A DNA stretch of 64,000 nt from Lethocerus indicus (Eukaryota > Arthropoda > Insecta > Hemiptera > Belostomatidae). Under the pieces are notes generated by a model that ran no database searches, was not told the origin of the DNA, and worked only from the letters and a program-made list of their open reading frames with translations. The stretch lies in the NCBI GenBank assembly GCA_019843655.1, contig JACDQD010000102.1:1187501-1251500 (forward strand). Reading direction: 5' to 3'. The position numbers and the translations under genes were made by a program. Of this stretch, positions 53,318 through 64,000 are shown piece after piece (the first letter of the stretch is position 1; each line of letters starts with the position of its first letter).

Positions 53318-54207
53318 TATAATAAAGTTTTATTGAGGTGCTCCATACTAATGGAGTAAGGAGACGTCTTGGCCGGCCGACGATATCAAGGTCTGGGGGG
53401 TTCGAAGACCAGTTAAGCGAGAACTCCCCCCCTCCCGGTATCGGACCCGGTTATTGCTTTCGGCCGGGGGGGTTGGGGATGTTCCACTCCGTGTGACCGG
53501 AATTCAACCAACCCTCTCTCACCCCCATTGACTTACAAGGCTGACAGCCTCCTGGGGGGAGAGCTGTAAATATCTCTATCACTCTCCATCTTCTCCCTCT
53601 GTCTCTGACTTTCATTTTCGCCCCCTGGGGCTCTGGCATCGCGTTGTAACGGTCCGGAGATCTTAATCTCGGTGTGAATCGTTTTGCATCATCTACGCCG
53701 GTTATTTATCGACGGTCGAGCGGTCGTCGAGGCCATCCGCGAATAGAATATAATTCAACGACTAGACAAGTTTTTTGTCTCTCGTAACATTTTGATAATT
53801 TTTAAACTAACTAATAATTAAATCCGACTGAAATTCAAACCCGTATCTTTTCCCTAATATATTGAACATATTTTTCCACTTAAATTACTGTTAAATTTAT
53901 CTGGAAATTGAATTAAAATAACACGGGCAGAGAGAGGTGGGAAATACTTTATATATTGCGTTTTCAAAAATGTTACTTTACCGACCCGAGGTCAGTATAA
54001 AATGAGTTTCCGTACTTCTATATGCCAAATAAATTCGAATGTTTATATTTGATTCGTAAATTAATTTGATTCTAGTTGTTAACGCATCATGAAAGTACAT
54101 AACAAGGATGCAGTTGACCCATAAAACGATTGTAAATCCGACTTTGTACTGAATATTATATATTCAAAAGAAAATCCATTTTTTAATTTTTTATATTAGT
54201 TATGATG
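53318..54207. other. Non-coding stretch, nothing recognised
   Basis: A small inverted repeat, CTCCAT/ATGGAG, lies near 53341-53355. AT-rich DNA follows. No gene is seen. Confidence 0.55.
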
Positions 54208-54269
54208 AAAGGCCAAATACGAAATATACGGTATTCAAACCTCTTGCAGGCCACAAAACAGGTATTCCA
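54208..54269 (+). mobile_element. Remnant of the hammerhead-repeat family: right outer end
   Basis: It contains AAGGCCAAATACGAAATATAC, then GGTATTCAAACCTCTTGCAGG, then CCACAAAACAGGTA, which align with the 33.9 kb outer end and with the inverted left end at 63.2 kb. The ribozyme and inner parts are missing. It is a short decayed end fragment. Confidence 0.7.
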
Positions 54270-55425
54270 AGCAAAATAATACATAAAAGTAAATGTAAAT
54301 ATACAGGTTTGCGGTATTGTCTATTTTTATATACACGCTGGCTGTCGGTTATTTCGTGAGGACTCTAAACACAATGAAGTTTGAATGGGAAAACGTTATC
54401 CATATAATAAGCGGAGAATTCAACTTGAAATTCAACGTGAATTCAAGCGTTGAAACCGTAACCGGAGAGTTCTGCGAATATCTGTCTGTCTGGAATATTC
54501 GTTAACATTTTTCCACCGGCAAATTTGTTCTGCAGTAGCAATGCGGTTGAATTCCTACCGTAAACAACCGGACGCCAACCTGTTTTTCAATAACACTTTG
54601 AATATGAACTTTAATATTTACTCAGAGATAAATTATTCCCGACAGTAATTGACAAGGTAGATTTTCACTTTAAACCGGGTAAAAATAATCGCCCAGTCCA
54701 ATTATACAGTCTTACATTACGAAATTAATTTAATTTGCGCTCACTTTTCAACCGCGGCTGAACAATTCACTGCAACACATAATTGGGTCAGCTTCTACAT
54801 TAAATATCCATTTCCGGCGCACGAATTTCTGATTTTAAAAGTGCAGCACCTCATAAATACTGAGTCAAATCGGGGTGAATATATTCACGCCCCACTTAAC
54901 CTACTTTTCCGTGTTTATGAAAGGTCATCCAGCGTAATATGTTAATTTTCATTTTGTATTCATTATTTGTTCCTAATTGAACTTTATAACTTTAGCTTCT
55001 TTCAAGGACGAAATACTGGAAGTAAACCTCCCCACAAGGGCCCCATTCAGCGGCGACCTTTGTGAAACCAACCGAATCCATTGACACCGCAGCGCCGTGA
55101 CGCATACCCCGGGACACGTGTTGAAGACTGAGTGTGAGGGAGATGACGACGGCGAAAGTAAACATTTTCCCGGATGCGAAAATGAGCTCCAACTGCGTGA
55201 TTTCACTTATCCTGAAATTATAAAGTCTTATTAGCCAGCAATCTCTGAGGTCATAATCGGCGTGCCTCTTTCAACGGCGTTCCTGTTCCCGCAATTTTCA
55301 ACAAAGCGAGTCATACTGCCATGACCTACAGCTTACCCATAATTACCGACTTAATTTATAGCAAGTAAATATAAATTGATACTAAAATTTAATTGCTATC
55401 AACAAGCAATTGGGAATACTTCCCC
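54270..55425. other. Non-coding stretch, nothing recognised
   Basis: AT-rich DNA with no repeat family or gene that I recognise. Confidence 0.55.
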
Positions 55426-55540
55426 CTGATGATCGGACTAGAAACAGGGCCGAAGCGTTGGATACTGACCGGAACTAAGGAAGGCGAAAAACCTTCCACT
55501 GGCAATAAAATAACACAGTAAAATGTCCAACTCATGGCTT
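55426..55540 (+). ncRNA. Hammerhead-like motif of a different family, with downstream stems
   Basis: CTGATGA (55426-55432) is the complete hammerhead core. A CGG/CCG stem II with a long loop follows, then GAAGC where GAAAC is usual. GTTGGA (55457-55462) pairs with TCCAAC (55526-55531) around an inner hairpin GGAAGG/CCTTCC (about 55479-55498). This arrangement recalls Penelope-like element tails, where CTGATGA and CCGAAACGTTGG words occur. The expected stem I and cleavage site do not line up cleanly, so I call it only hammerhead-like. Confidence 0.4.
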
Positions 55541-58500
55541 TTACATTTTCTTGTTTTAATGACGAATGCGATTTCCGTATTATTTGTGTAGTTACAGCTG
55601 TCGTTATTTTAAAAAATTAATTTTTTATCACACTGCCTTTTTATATTGCCGCAGTTTAGTGTCCGTTCGGAAATCTGTTTCAAGGAACAAGAGCAGTGGC
55701 CGGCCGTGACTAATACAACCGCAGACACGCGCCCAACCGCAATTAATGACACGTTACTTAACCGTAATAGACCGTTTCCTCAACAGGTACTTTCCAACCC
55801 GGTGGCCGGCGTTTAAGCGTTACACCCCTGTGGGGCACTTTGCACAAAATAAAAATACGTACGCGGCTCTCGGTTCAATGTTCCGAGGATGTGTCCCGCG
55901 GGAATCGGCTGAGCGATAGAAACCGGAGTATAATTTGAACCTCATAAAGTAACAGCGATTTATGCGTTCTCGGTCTCTGGAACGATTGCTCCCGAGGGAT
56001 TCGCCAATCCGCAGTAGCTGCTCTTTCCATTACCCGTGATCATATATATACACTCTCCCTTGGGTAGGTTATAATTTTCGGAAATTTAGATAGCTGAAAT
56101 ATTAGTTCAATGAGCGTAACGATTAGTTATCTTATTGTAATACTTCGCGATTTTTTATTTCTACTAATCAAATTTGTTAATTATCTTCATAAGCATAAAA
56201 TTATACTAATCTAGGCAACCCGTGACAAAATCACACCCCATTTAATGCCCCGAATCTCAAGGTTTTCAAAACGTTTAAATATTCTTCCGAGCGTATTTTC
56301 AATTTACAACCACTCTCAATTGATCGCCGAGCACGATTTAAGATTATAATTAGGAAATATGTTGACACTTGATAATCTCAGAACCGTTTCACTCCACTCG
56401 GGGCTATCACTCTACGCACGCCATCGTTTCCAGGTACCGAGGGCCGTAAAAAGAGATAAGGTCGGGGAATAATTATACGGGAGACGACGGGAGAATAAAA
56501 TAATGGAAAGCGTGCGCGGAGACAGGCGAGCCAGTGAAAAGACGATGAAAGACATGGGCGGAGGTAGATCGGGGGGCAGAGATAGCCAGTGTTAGATTAC
56601 CGCAGGCAGTTTGGGCTCGGATGTAATGAGCCATGAAAAGCGGGCCGAGGGCTATCTATCGGCAAACAATCGCCCGGGGCATCCCCCCCTAGGGCAACCC
56701 CCAGGTAGCCGCCTCTTCCTCCTGTAAAGTTCGAATCCCACGACATGTCGTCCCTGTCCCACGGTAGGCCGCGGCCCTCTACCCCATCCCCTCATGGTAC
56801 CGTCGACCGTACCGTTAATCCAGTGCCGGTATTGCCCGGCAGGGAAACGTCAATTTACCCGCTCTCGCCGTTTCCCCCATTGTACGAGACTTGGCGCCGG
56901 ACTCGCCCATTGTGGCCGCCACGGCGGCGTCCGTATGTAAAACAAATTTTTCAACATAATTATGGTACCGTAATTCTACGGGATTTTACAATTTCCAGTT
57001 CGGAGTGACAACAAGGTTTACCGACAATAGAATGTCTCCGCGGGTTTCAATTTCTTCCCGATTCGCTTCCGAGGCTTTCTTTTTTTCTCTCTTCATCTTT
57101 TTGAATCCAAACTATCGAGCGATTATGCCTGGGAATGCTCCCATCTCGTGTCCCCGGCAAAGTGAATAAGTTGCGGCAACTTCCGTTCGTAATTCGGTTG
57201 TAAAATTACGCATTCGACAATGTCACCTTTGGCGTCACTTTAACAGGAATTAGGATGGGAAATATCTACGCCCAATTAAACTTCTATAGTGAGTGTGGGA
57301 CAATTCGAGTGGGGGAGAACGGAGCTGTCGGTGTCGCAACCGGCCCATTGTGCTTACCGTAGCTGGCCCCCTTTTCTAAAATTTACCTCCGCTCCCTTTC
57401 CTCGTCCCTCGGTGACGTTCTCTCTCTCTTCGCACGGCTACCGGTAATTTATAGTTGCGCAGTCGGATGGGTTTTCACGGGCCGAGAAACCGGTTACAAA
57501 GTGGCAAAGAAAGGGCGTTATCATCGGGGTCCGCCGAGTGAAATAAACGCCGAGGGGTCGAGAGCGAGAGATAGGATCGGCGCGGTGCCCGGAGATGGCC
57601 CGATAGGCCACATCGGCTTACTTTCCGGCCGCCGATGCCATATTAGTGGCCCAGTCACCGGCAGTTCGTTATCCTCCCCCCCCACCCGGTCCCGGAAGTC
57701 AAATAATTTCCGACTCGCCACATTTCTCGAACCAGCGGACGGAAAAATCTTTATCTAGCGACTTCTCTTCCTTGTAGAATTGTGTTGTAATGTGGTCGAC
57801 CGGAGCCCGGTCCTACACAGTCTACGGGCCGTGTTTCCCGACACAACACAATCACCCTGAATGCGTTCGGATGGTTTTCCGCGGGAGGCATTCTTTTTCG
57901 CGAATTCCGTGTTCCTACCGGTAATCAGATTACGACCATGGGAGAACGATTCGGAGTCAATTTTAAACGCTCTACACCGAAGTGGGCGGAATCCGGGGCA
58001 AACGGGTAAACGAGGGAATTATTGCGGGAGCGCCTACGATAATGAAATGTGGCCGGGGGGGAGGGGGGTGGCGTGTAAGGGAGGGAATAAGGGAAGGAGT
58101 GGAGGGAGGGTGAACGATGGGACGGTGGCGAGACTGGAAGGAGAGCGGCGCAGATAAGAACAGTCTTGGGGTAGGTATTAGCCCGCCGACAATGGTATTT
58201 CTGAGGCGGACCCCCCGAATTCCAGGCGGCGGCACACCCACTCGCTAAACGATTAGCCGGCACAAAAGCCTCCGTCGGCCCCAACTTCCGCTCTCTTGTC
58301 TTCAAAAACTTTCGCCCTAACTCTGGTCGCTGTTACGACCCGACTTGGCCGAGTCACATCTTGGGCCCGTTTCAAGTTTGTCCTCCGTGCCCCGTCCTCA
58401 GTTTCCGGAATTTAATTTGTTTCAATACTTTAACCATCCCGCAATGCTTACTTCTACACACTATTAAGCCAACCCGAATAACCACAAAAGTAAATGTCGT

Positions 58501-60911
58501 CAAAACAAAAATGAATTCTCGACTATTAATAATATTTGACATTATTACCGATTTTACAAATCAAACTCGTACTGTAGAAATTATAGATTTGGGCATGACA
58601 TAATAAAAGCGGACTTTGTTAACAAACTCTATTGTTTTTCTTGGTATGCCTGTGTGAATTTGATGACCATTATTTTACTGTCCCATCGAATATAATTACT
58701 TCGAAGTGACTGAAGTTGTGTAACGGAGGGATATTTGAAATGTTCAGAATATCCCTATTCACTTTTTAGTAGCTTATACAGGCGTGTGTTTATTTATTTA
58801 TACAGGGGACCAAGTAATTGCAGGGTCGAGTTTCTAAAGTTGCGATCGCTGTATCGATTCCAGGTTTTTATGCCCTCCTTCTTTTTTTGCTCCTTTTCTC
58901 TGTGTCCCCTGTTAATTTGATGCGCGTGTTGATAGAAAGCAGCAAACCGGGAGCCGTCGCGCGTCATAAATATGTATGTAGGCCCCTCTCCTACCTCCTA
59001 AGTGCGGGGAGGGAGCTCCTCGATCGAGGCGGTAGTCGGACGAGGCCGTGTTAAAGGGGTCTCGGGGGGGGGAGGGCTTTTATTGCACCTCGGCCCAACC
59101 TTTTAAGGGAAGATAATTGAGAACATGATAAACTGGCCTCGTCGAATCAGTTAATGGGCTTTTTATCCCATCGACAAATGGGCTCGGGGTAGGTCGGTAT
59201 TTTAGCGTCCGATGATCTATCCCACGGCAGTAATGGAAAAACACGTGAAATATTTAACTCGTTCCGAGTGCGTATTTAAGTATGTTCTTGAATTGCTATT
59301 TCGGGAATGTTCCAATTTGTATTGCAAAATTGACAGCCGAGCGTATATTTTGCGGAGAAGTCGGCCTGGTTGTGGACTCTATTTCAAAATTACACATAAG
59401 ATTTTGAACACAAGTTGCATTTTCATTAAATATTAGTCTTATTATTAACCTATTATATAAGTATTATGACGCGCGGAATAATATAATATAAACTATAAGT
59501 AAAACTCTTCTCGAAATACCTCGAGCATTTAGTCTTAAACTTTAACCTTCCTCATTTTTTACCTCTTTAAATTGCTATATAACGTGCTTCTATAGTTCCA
59601 AATATTGTAACCATTGTATTGCATATGATAAATGGTAAAAATTCAGAAAGAACAGCCTACCAGCAATCGGCGTATATGCCTAACTAATTCACAGAGTAAT
59701 AATATAGCTGGTGTCTTAAATTATAAAAGAAAGAAATACCAATAATTTGAGATTATTTAATAGAACGTCCCAACCACTTTTATCTGGTCTGTTTAAACGC
59801 ATGAAAAGCGGCCGTTCTCTGTGTGCGTGGGTTTTTCTCCGGGAGAAAGAGTCTCTCAGTCTGTTCGTCTATCTGAAAACATAAATAGGAATCAATTAAT
59901 AACGAGAATACAAAGAGGGATTGTGGCCGTTTCTCGGATGCGCCAAAAAAGCGAAATGCAGTTGGGTCACTTCTATAAATACACCGAAGACTCGTCAGCG
60001 ACCGGATCTGTCAATCGGACGGGCGGAGGAAATAAACTTGTCCAAGCTGGATATCCTATTTTCCGTCCCGGAGACTATTATTTAACGACAGAGTCCCCAA
60101 GCCCTGTAACAACTCATGTCCCACGACAATACGCACGAGGAGTGTTACCGTTATTAAAATAATGTTCATCGCAGCAACTGTTGTCGCTGTTCTGCCGACA
60201 ATAAATTGCTGGCTCATATGACGACGGTAAATCGAATCCAGATGTGAAACAGGACACAATATTTCTTATTAATTACCTTTCATTTATCAAAAATTTCGTT
60301 TCCTCTCTTGTTGTATTTGTTTCTAGGCGTCTAGAGTTTTCTTCCTAGGCGAAATTTGTGTAGCGAAAAATTAGACTAGTGACACAGAATAGCTCAAGAT
60401 TATTCCAAACCTTCGCTGACCTCCTGGCATATAGCTAGTTATTTTTATTTTTAAAAACATATATACATTTCAGATCGCCAATACTCCGCAAATATTTATT
60501 ACTGGGCTGATATATTGGAATATATTGGAATGTATTGTATATTTAAAGGTATTTTGTTGTCGGCTCGGCAAAGGGGATATTTTCCCTCGCCTATTTGGTC
60601 CAAAACCACTTGTATCTGTCACTAAATTGTTACCTCCAACAGGCGGAGAAGTAAATATATTATGTTACCGACACACGATGCGATGGCCAGAAACCGAAAC
60701 CGGTGTAGGTCGGGATCAGATAAAATGAGACGAGATGGGGCTGTTTTTTTATTAAATGTACAAATCCGCTCCACGATTCCCGCATAATTGTCAGACGGCC
60801 GATCTTATTGTAGCGCCTATGGGGAAGGGGGATGCAAATTTAATCGAAGGTACGAAGATGCCGGTTGATATATTTTGCGGGACGTCAGATCCCATCACAC
60901 ACAAGTCGGAG
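55541..60911. other. Non-coding stretch, no gene recognised
   Basis: GC-rich parts (about 56400-57000 and 57300-58340) alternate with AT-rich ones (about 59400-59760). A miR-71-like 13-mer at about 56546 was rejected because no pairing arm is present. Frames up to 126 codons overlap on both strands without domains. Confidence 0.5.
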
Positions 60912-60934
60912 GAGAGAGAGAGAGAGAGAGAGAG
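60912..60934. repeat. (GA)n microsatellite
   Basis: About 23 bases of GA repeat. It yields an Arg-Glu run in overlapping frames. Confidence 0.95.
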
Positions 60935-61480
60935 GGAGAGGACCCCGGGGTTGAGGGGTGTGAGGGACCCGTCGGCAAATCGTCCCGAGGATATAAGCGA
61001 ATAAATTATGCAAATTCGTGGCCGGAGGGGGTCGGCCTTCCCGGCGATAAGGTGAGTGTAATTGAAACGCGGCGAAATATTATGGCGATTATCTGAATTT
61101 GAATACTGAATATTAATGGAGGAGCCGGCAGGGAGTCGGGGGCCGCTTACCTTCCCGGAGTTCGTTTTATGGGAAGGGCCCCTCAGGTGGGAGGAGGGGG
61201 GAATTATTTCTAAAAGTAAAATGAGGAGGAGGTCGGCTGTGACCAATATCCGGTGTATCGCTTAATATTTCGCACCCCTCCCCACCCGCAGTAGCACTTC
61301 CAGCACTCCCGGTTTTCATTTACTGTTTTCTTTTTTTATTATTTTTAATTCGACGTATTAGGCTCCATTAACTTAAACGTGGGGATGACGTTTGGCGAGT
61401 AGCATATCATAGATTTTAAATCGACACCATGAAGTTGTCGCGAGATTTGAGTTTGGCCTTATTCCAGACCGATTTTGGTA
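60935..61480. other. Non-coding stretch, nothing recognised
   Basis: Mixed composition leading up to the hammerhead inverted-repeat element. No gene is seen. Confidence 0.55.
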
Positions 61481-61541
61481 AAAGTTTAAATTTACCGTAG
61501 ATTTCGTGTGTTTCTGTCTCCTCACGCTGGTTAGGTCTTTT

Positions 61542-61578
61542 GCTAGACCGGTTTCGGCTGCTCGCCATCTTCAGTAGC
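61542..61578 (-). ncRNA. Hammerhead ribozyme, intact core (left arm)
   Basis: On the minus strand: GCTA, CTGAAGA, TGGCGAGCAGCC, GAA, ACCGGT, C, TAGC. This is identical over the whole motif to the right-arm copy and to the solo copy at 31.6 kb. Predicted cleavage follows the C complementary to G61546. It would be made only by minus-strand transcription, and that transcript also carries the complement of the ribozyme from the other arm. Confidence 0.85.
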
Positions 61579-61822
61579 GGTGTTAGTCACTGTTGGCACT
61601 TTGGATGTTTTTCGTGCAACGTCACTGCACTGTCCCTGTCACTTGTACTGTGGTGGTTGTCTTATTGTCGTGTGTATATATATGTGTCTTGTTATTGTGG
61701 TTTTGGGGGATGTTGTTTGACTTATTTGGGTTGGGAGAGATTTTGTTAATCGGCTTAAGTGACAGTGACAGTGCAGTGGGGATGCCCAAAAAACACCCAA
61801 AGTGCTAACAGTGACTAACACC

Positions 61823-61859
61823 GCTACTGAAGATGGCGAGCAGCCGAAACCGGTCTAGC
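61823..61859 (+). ncRNA. Hammerhead ribozyme, intact core (right arm)
   Basis: Plus strand: GCTA (61823-61826), CTGAAGA (61827-61833), TGGCGAGCAGCC (61834-61845), GAA (61846-61848), ACCGGT (61849-61854), cleavage C (61855), TAGC (61856-61859). Stem I is perfect, stem II is GGC/GCC, and stem III is palindromic and would need a partner molecule. The extra U between A9 and stem II is present in all intact copies, so it is a family trait and not damage. Confidence 0.88.
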
Positions 61860-61926
61860 AAAAGACCAAACCAGCGAGAGGAGACAGAAACATCACGAAC
61901 CTACAGATATGTTAAAGTTTATATTT

Positions 61927-63190
61927 GGAAGTATGAATGTCATTTTTCTAAATATATGGATTATTGCAACTTTTGTTTTCGTTATATATTCATGTCAGCT
62001 GCAAATTGTGTCGGCATAACGTTGGTGCATAACGAAAATTTCAAATCGCCCCGTACAAACAACCCGGCCTTTTATTGGCCGTAAGAAGCGTAATAGCGTC
62101 GGGCCTAATGTATAACCCGGTTCGGAGACTAATGCGTCGTAATCAATTCAAAGCCTCAATTCCCGCCCGGGCCGTAACGCGTTACGGTCCCGACGCCGAA
62201 CGCCGGGGGGACGGCGTTGAAAATTGACGGAAATAATCGTAAAACGACCGTGGAAAATGTTTGAAAACGATTTCATCAGAGCGTGTCCGGTCGAAAAAAG
62301 CAAAGGCAGAAACGGACCTAATTAGAGTCCCAGTACGCCTTGATGGGGGGGGGGCGATTTAGCCTCGAAATTTGTATCCCATTCCGGGAAAACGCAAAAA
62401 TAACTATAGAAAACAGGAGCCGGGTAATTTCTCAGGTATTCCCTTCTTGAATGCGAAGCCAGAGAATAAGGAAATTCTAGCGGTATACTCTTGTGTATAT
62501 AAACTGATCAACTGGTGAGAAATCAATAACGGTTAGATAAAATATACCTAAAATAAATACTGAAATATTAACAAATTAAAATTAAAAACAGTTTTGATAA
62601 CTGGGCTATCAGTCCACTGAATTGCTTATGCTAGTTATACATTATGAAATTCTAACTATAACAATTGTTTATATGTTTTTATGACATTTTCTAGAGATTG
62701 TCTTAAAATCACCCATTTTTCTTCCGGATATTCTTGAATTAAGCCGTGGTAATAATCGTGTGAAAATTAAGCAGTCTTCGGACAGCTCATTTACCGGTAT
62801 AAAACACTCGTTTGAAAAGCTGTGAATATCATAAAACCTCGTTTCCTTCTCGTCGTTTAAAAAACGCGACTGATTTCGTAGGCAGTTCGCCTCTGAATTG
62901 ATTGGACTTATGACTGCAAGTGTCGCTATCCGTAGGGGCGCGGTCGCCCTCCCCTCCGTTCGGCAATGTTCGGCCGCGGTCAATTATTCATCGAGTAGGC
63001 CGTGCATAAGCGATAGGGCCGGCAAATAGGCTTTTTGACAAAGGGCCAATATTTGCCGCCGCCGGCGTACTGCCTAATTTCGTCATTTGATTCGATGGCC
63101 GGGCAGACTGAGCGTCAGTGTCACGAAAGCCGTCCTATAAAACATATCTTACATTTTATAAATACGCCTGATTTATGTCGAATATCAAAT
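61927..63190. other. Non-coding stretch with a CpG-rich patch and 16-bp palindrome
   Basis: CCGTAACGCGTTACGG, a perfect 16-bp palindrome, lies at 62172-62187 in a CpG-rich patch (about 62040-62230). About one such palindrome is expected by chance per window. No gene is recognised. Confidence 0.55.
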
Positions 63191-63280
63191 TTGTTTAATA
63201 TACCTGTTTTGTGGTCTGCGAGGGGTTGGAATACTGTAGGTTCGTGGTGTTTCTGTCTCCTCTCGCTGGTTTGGTCGTTT

Positions 63281-63317
63281 GCTAGACCGGTTTCGGCTGC
63301 TCGCCATTTTCAGTAGA
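63281..63317 (-). ncRNA. Hammerhead ribozyme with a mutated core
   Basis: Same layout as the intact copies on the minus strand, but the core reads CTGAAAA, replacing the invariant G8 by A, and the outer stem I pair is lost. Loss of activity is inferred from the known need for G8. Confidence 0.8.
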
Positions 63318-63430
63318 GGTGTTAGTCACTGTTAGCACTTTTTTGGGCATCCTCACTGCAGTACATGTCAAAGTGATAGTGCAGTGAGGGTGCCCAAAAA
63401 ACATCCAAAGTGCCAACAGTGACTAACACC

Positions 63431-63466
63431 GCTACTGAAGATGGCGAGCAGCCGAAACGGGTGACC
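63431..63466 (+). ncRNA. Hammerhead ribozyme with deleted cleavage site
   Basis: GCTA, CTGAAGA, TGGCGAGCAGCC and GAA are intact, but the following ACCGGTC and TAGC are replaced by ACGGGTGACC. Stem III, the cleavage C and the return strand of stem I are lost. It cannot cleave as a standard hammerhead. Confidence 0.82.
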
Positions 63467-63518
63467 AAGACCAAACCAGCGAGAGGAGACAGAAACATCA
63501 CGAACCTCAAATATCAAA

Positions 63519-64000
63519 GATCTCTATCAAGCAAACTACTAGTATTTACTGACCGGTGTTCATCTGTATATGCACATTATTTAAATAAGCCGAAGGTAAA
63601 TTTAATTACGTTATTATGCAGAATGTAGTTGAAGATATTTAAGGGTACCCACCAGATCCAAAACGTAATAAACGGAATAGGGAAACCTGTGGAATACCGT
63701 CCTACGACTGTGTTCACAGGGTGCACTATCGATAGGTGACGCGAGTGATTGCGTCAATATAGCCGTTACGACTGGTAGATAATGACGAAACAGAATAGTG
63801 TTACAGAAAATATGTTATATCGATGTTATATTTAGCTTCTCGGAGTTTTAGTATCGCTAATATTTAGTCATCTGTAGATTTAAACTTATTAAACGGCATT
63901 TGAACGACTATATGAGCCGTTTATTTTGAAAGTGGCCTAAGTCCATTTATCTTCAAATCCAGATATTTAAGGGTTTGCGTTTCAATGAATTTAAAAATAT
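63519..64000. other. Non-coding stretch, nothing recognised
   Basis: AT-leaning DNA to the window end, with no gene or repeat family that I recognise. Confidence 0.55.

Larger units (their letters stand above)
61481..61926. mobile_element. Head-to-head inverted pair of hammerhead arms (best-preserved copy)
   Basis: The left arm (about 61494-61651) and right arm (about 61756-61906) are inverted copies of about 150 bp, separated by about 105 bp of interior that includes GTGTATATATATGTGTCTTG. Each arm holds an intact hammerhead, in opposite orientations. AAAGTTTAAATTT (61481-61493) abuts the left end and AAAGTTTATATTT (61914-61926) lies 7 bases past the right arm, a 13-bp direct repeat with one mismatch that I take as a target-site duplication. 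No protein is encoded. The arms agree best around the ribozyme and less well outside it. Inverted terminal repeats with a hammerhead fit a Penelope-like non-autonomous element better than a classical DNA transposon, but the class is inferred. Confidence 0.85.
63191..63518. mobile_element. Collapsed inverted pair of the hammerhead-repeat family
   Basis: The left arm starts with the long-form outer end TACCTGTTTTGTGGTCTG (from 63201), then CTGTAGGTTCGTGGTG and a ribozyme arm. The right arm (about 63378-63508) ends at CACGAACCT and lacks the outer end. The interior seen at 61.5 kb is missing, so the arms almost touch and would fold into a nearly continuous hairpin. AATATCAAA occurs at 63181-63189 and again at 63510-63518, a possible target duplication, though 11 bases separate the first copy from the recognised left end. 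Both ribozymes are damaged. Confidence 0.82.

Noticed and set aside
56545..56566. Thirteen bases identical to the start of miR-71 (TGAAAGACATGGG)
   Set aside because: The rest of the mature sequence differs, and no complementary arm occurs within hairpin distance.
56727..56738. tRNA B-box-like GTTCGAATCCC
   Set aside because: No A box at a suitable distance upstream and no cloverleaf pairing; not a tRNA and not clearly a SINE.

Overview
This 64 kb window looks like non-coding nuclear DNA from an invertebrate animal, most likely an arthropod. The support for that is indirect: a Jockey-clade LINE fragment, Penelope/retrozyme-style hammerhead repeats, many TA, GA and CA microsatellites, no CpG depletion obvious by eye, and long AT-rich stretches next to GC-rich patches. 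I cannot name the species. I found no protein-coding gene I can support. All ATG-initiated frames are short (longest 185 codons) and the longer ones lie in low-complexity DNA or show no domain I recognise. I saw no tRNA, rRNA, snRNA or CRISPR array.

The best-supported features are mobile-element remains, almost all in the right half. (1) A small repeat family carries a hammerhead-type self-cleaving ribozyme. Three cores are intact: 31599-31635 (-), 61542-61578 (-) and 61823-61859 (+). Each has stem I GCTA/TAGC, the CTGAAGA core, a GGC/GCC stem II, GAA, and a palindromic ACCGGT stem III ending in the cleavable C. Copies occur as a solo arm with a perfect 11-bp flanking direct repeat (31.5 kb), as head-to-head inverted pairs (61.5 and 63.2 kb), and as decayed pieces (27.6, 33.9, 54.2 kb). 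More divergent hammerhead-like motifs lie at 32.9, 36.8 and 55.4 kb. (2) A 5'-truncated Jockey-type reverse transcriptase C-terminus lies at 30.76-31.17 kb on the minus strand, with an internal stop. (3) An inverted-repeat element or hairpin with arms of about 58 bp lies at 2.14-2.31 kb.

The rest is unique-looking intergenic or intronic DNA with microsatellites, polypurine/polypyrimidine blocks (11.4-11.8, 39.8-40.7, 41.6-42.3 kb) and scattered homeodomain-type TAATTA words inside GC-rich patches. The layout would suit a large regulatory desert or a long intron, but that is inference. The 41.6-42.3 kb block has GAGA-rich DNA and two good splice-donor words, so it is the most plausible place for an unseen promoter or 5' exon; the evidence is weak.

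No genes act together here. The only functional logic I can defend is within the hammerhead family, where shared boundaries and flanking duplications indicate that a single arm of about 90 bp moved as a unit and that inverted pairs formed from it.
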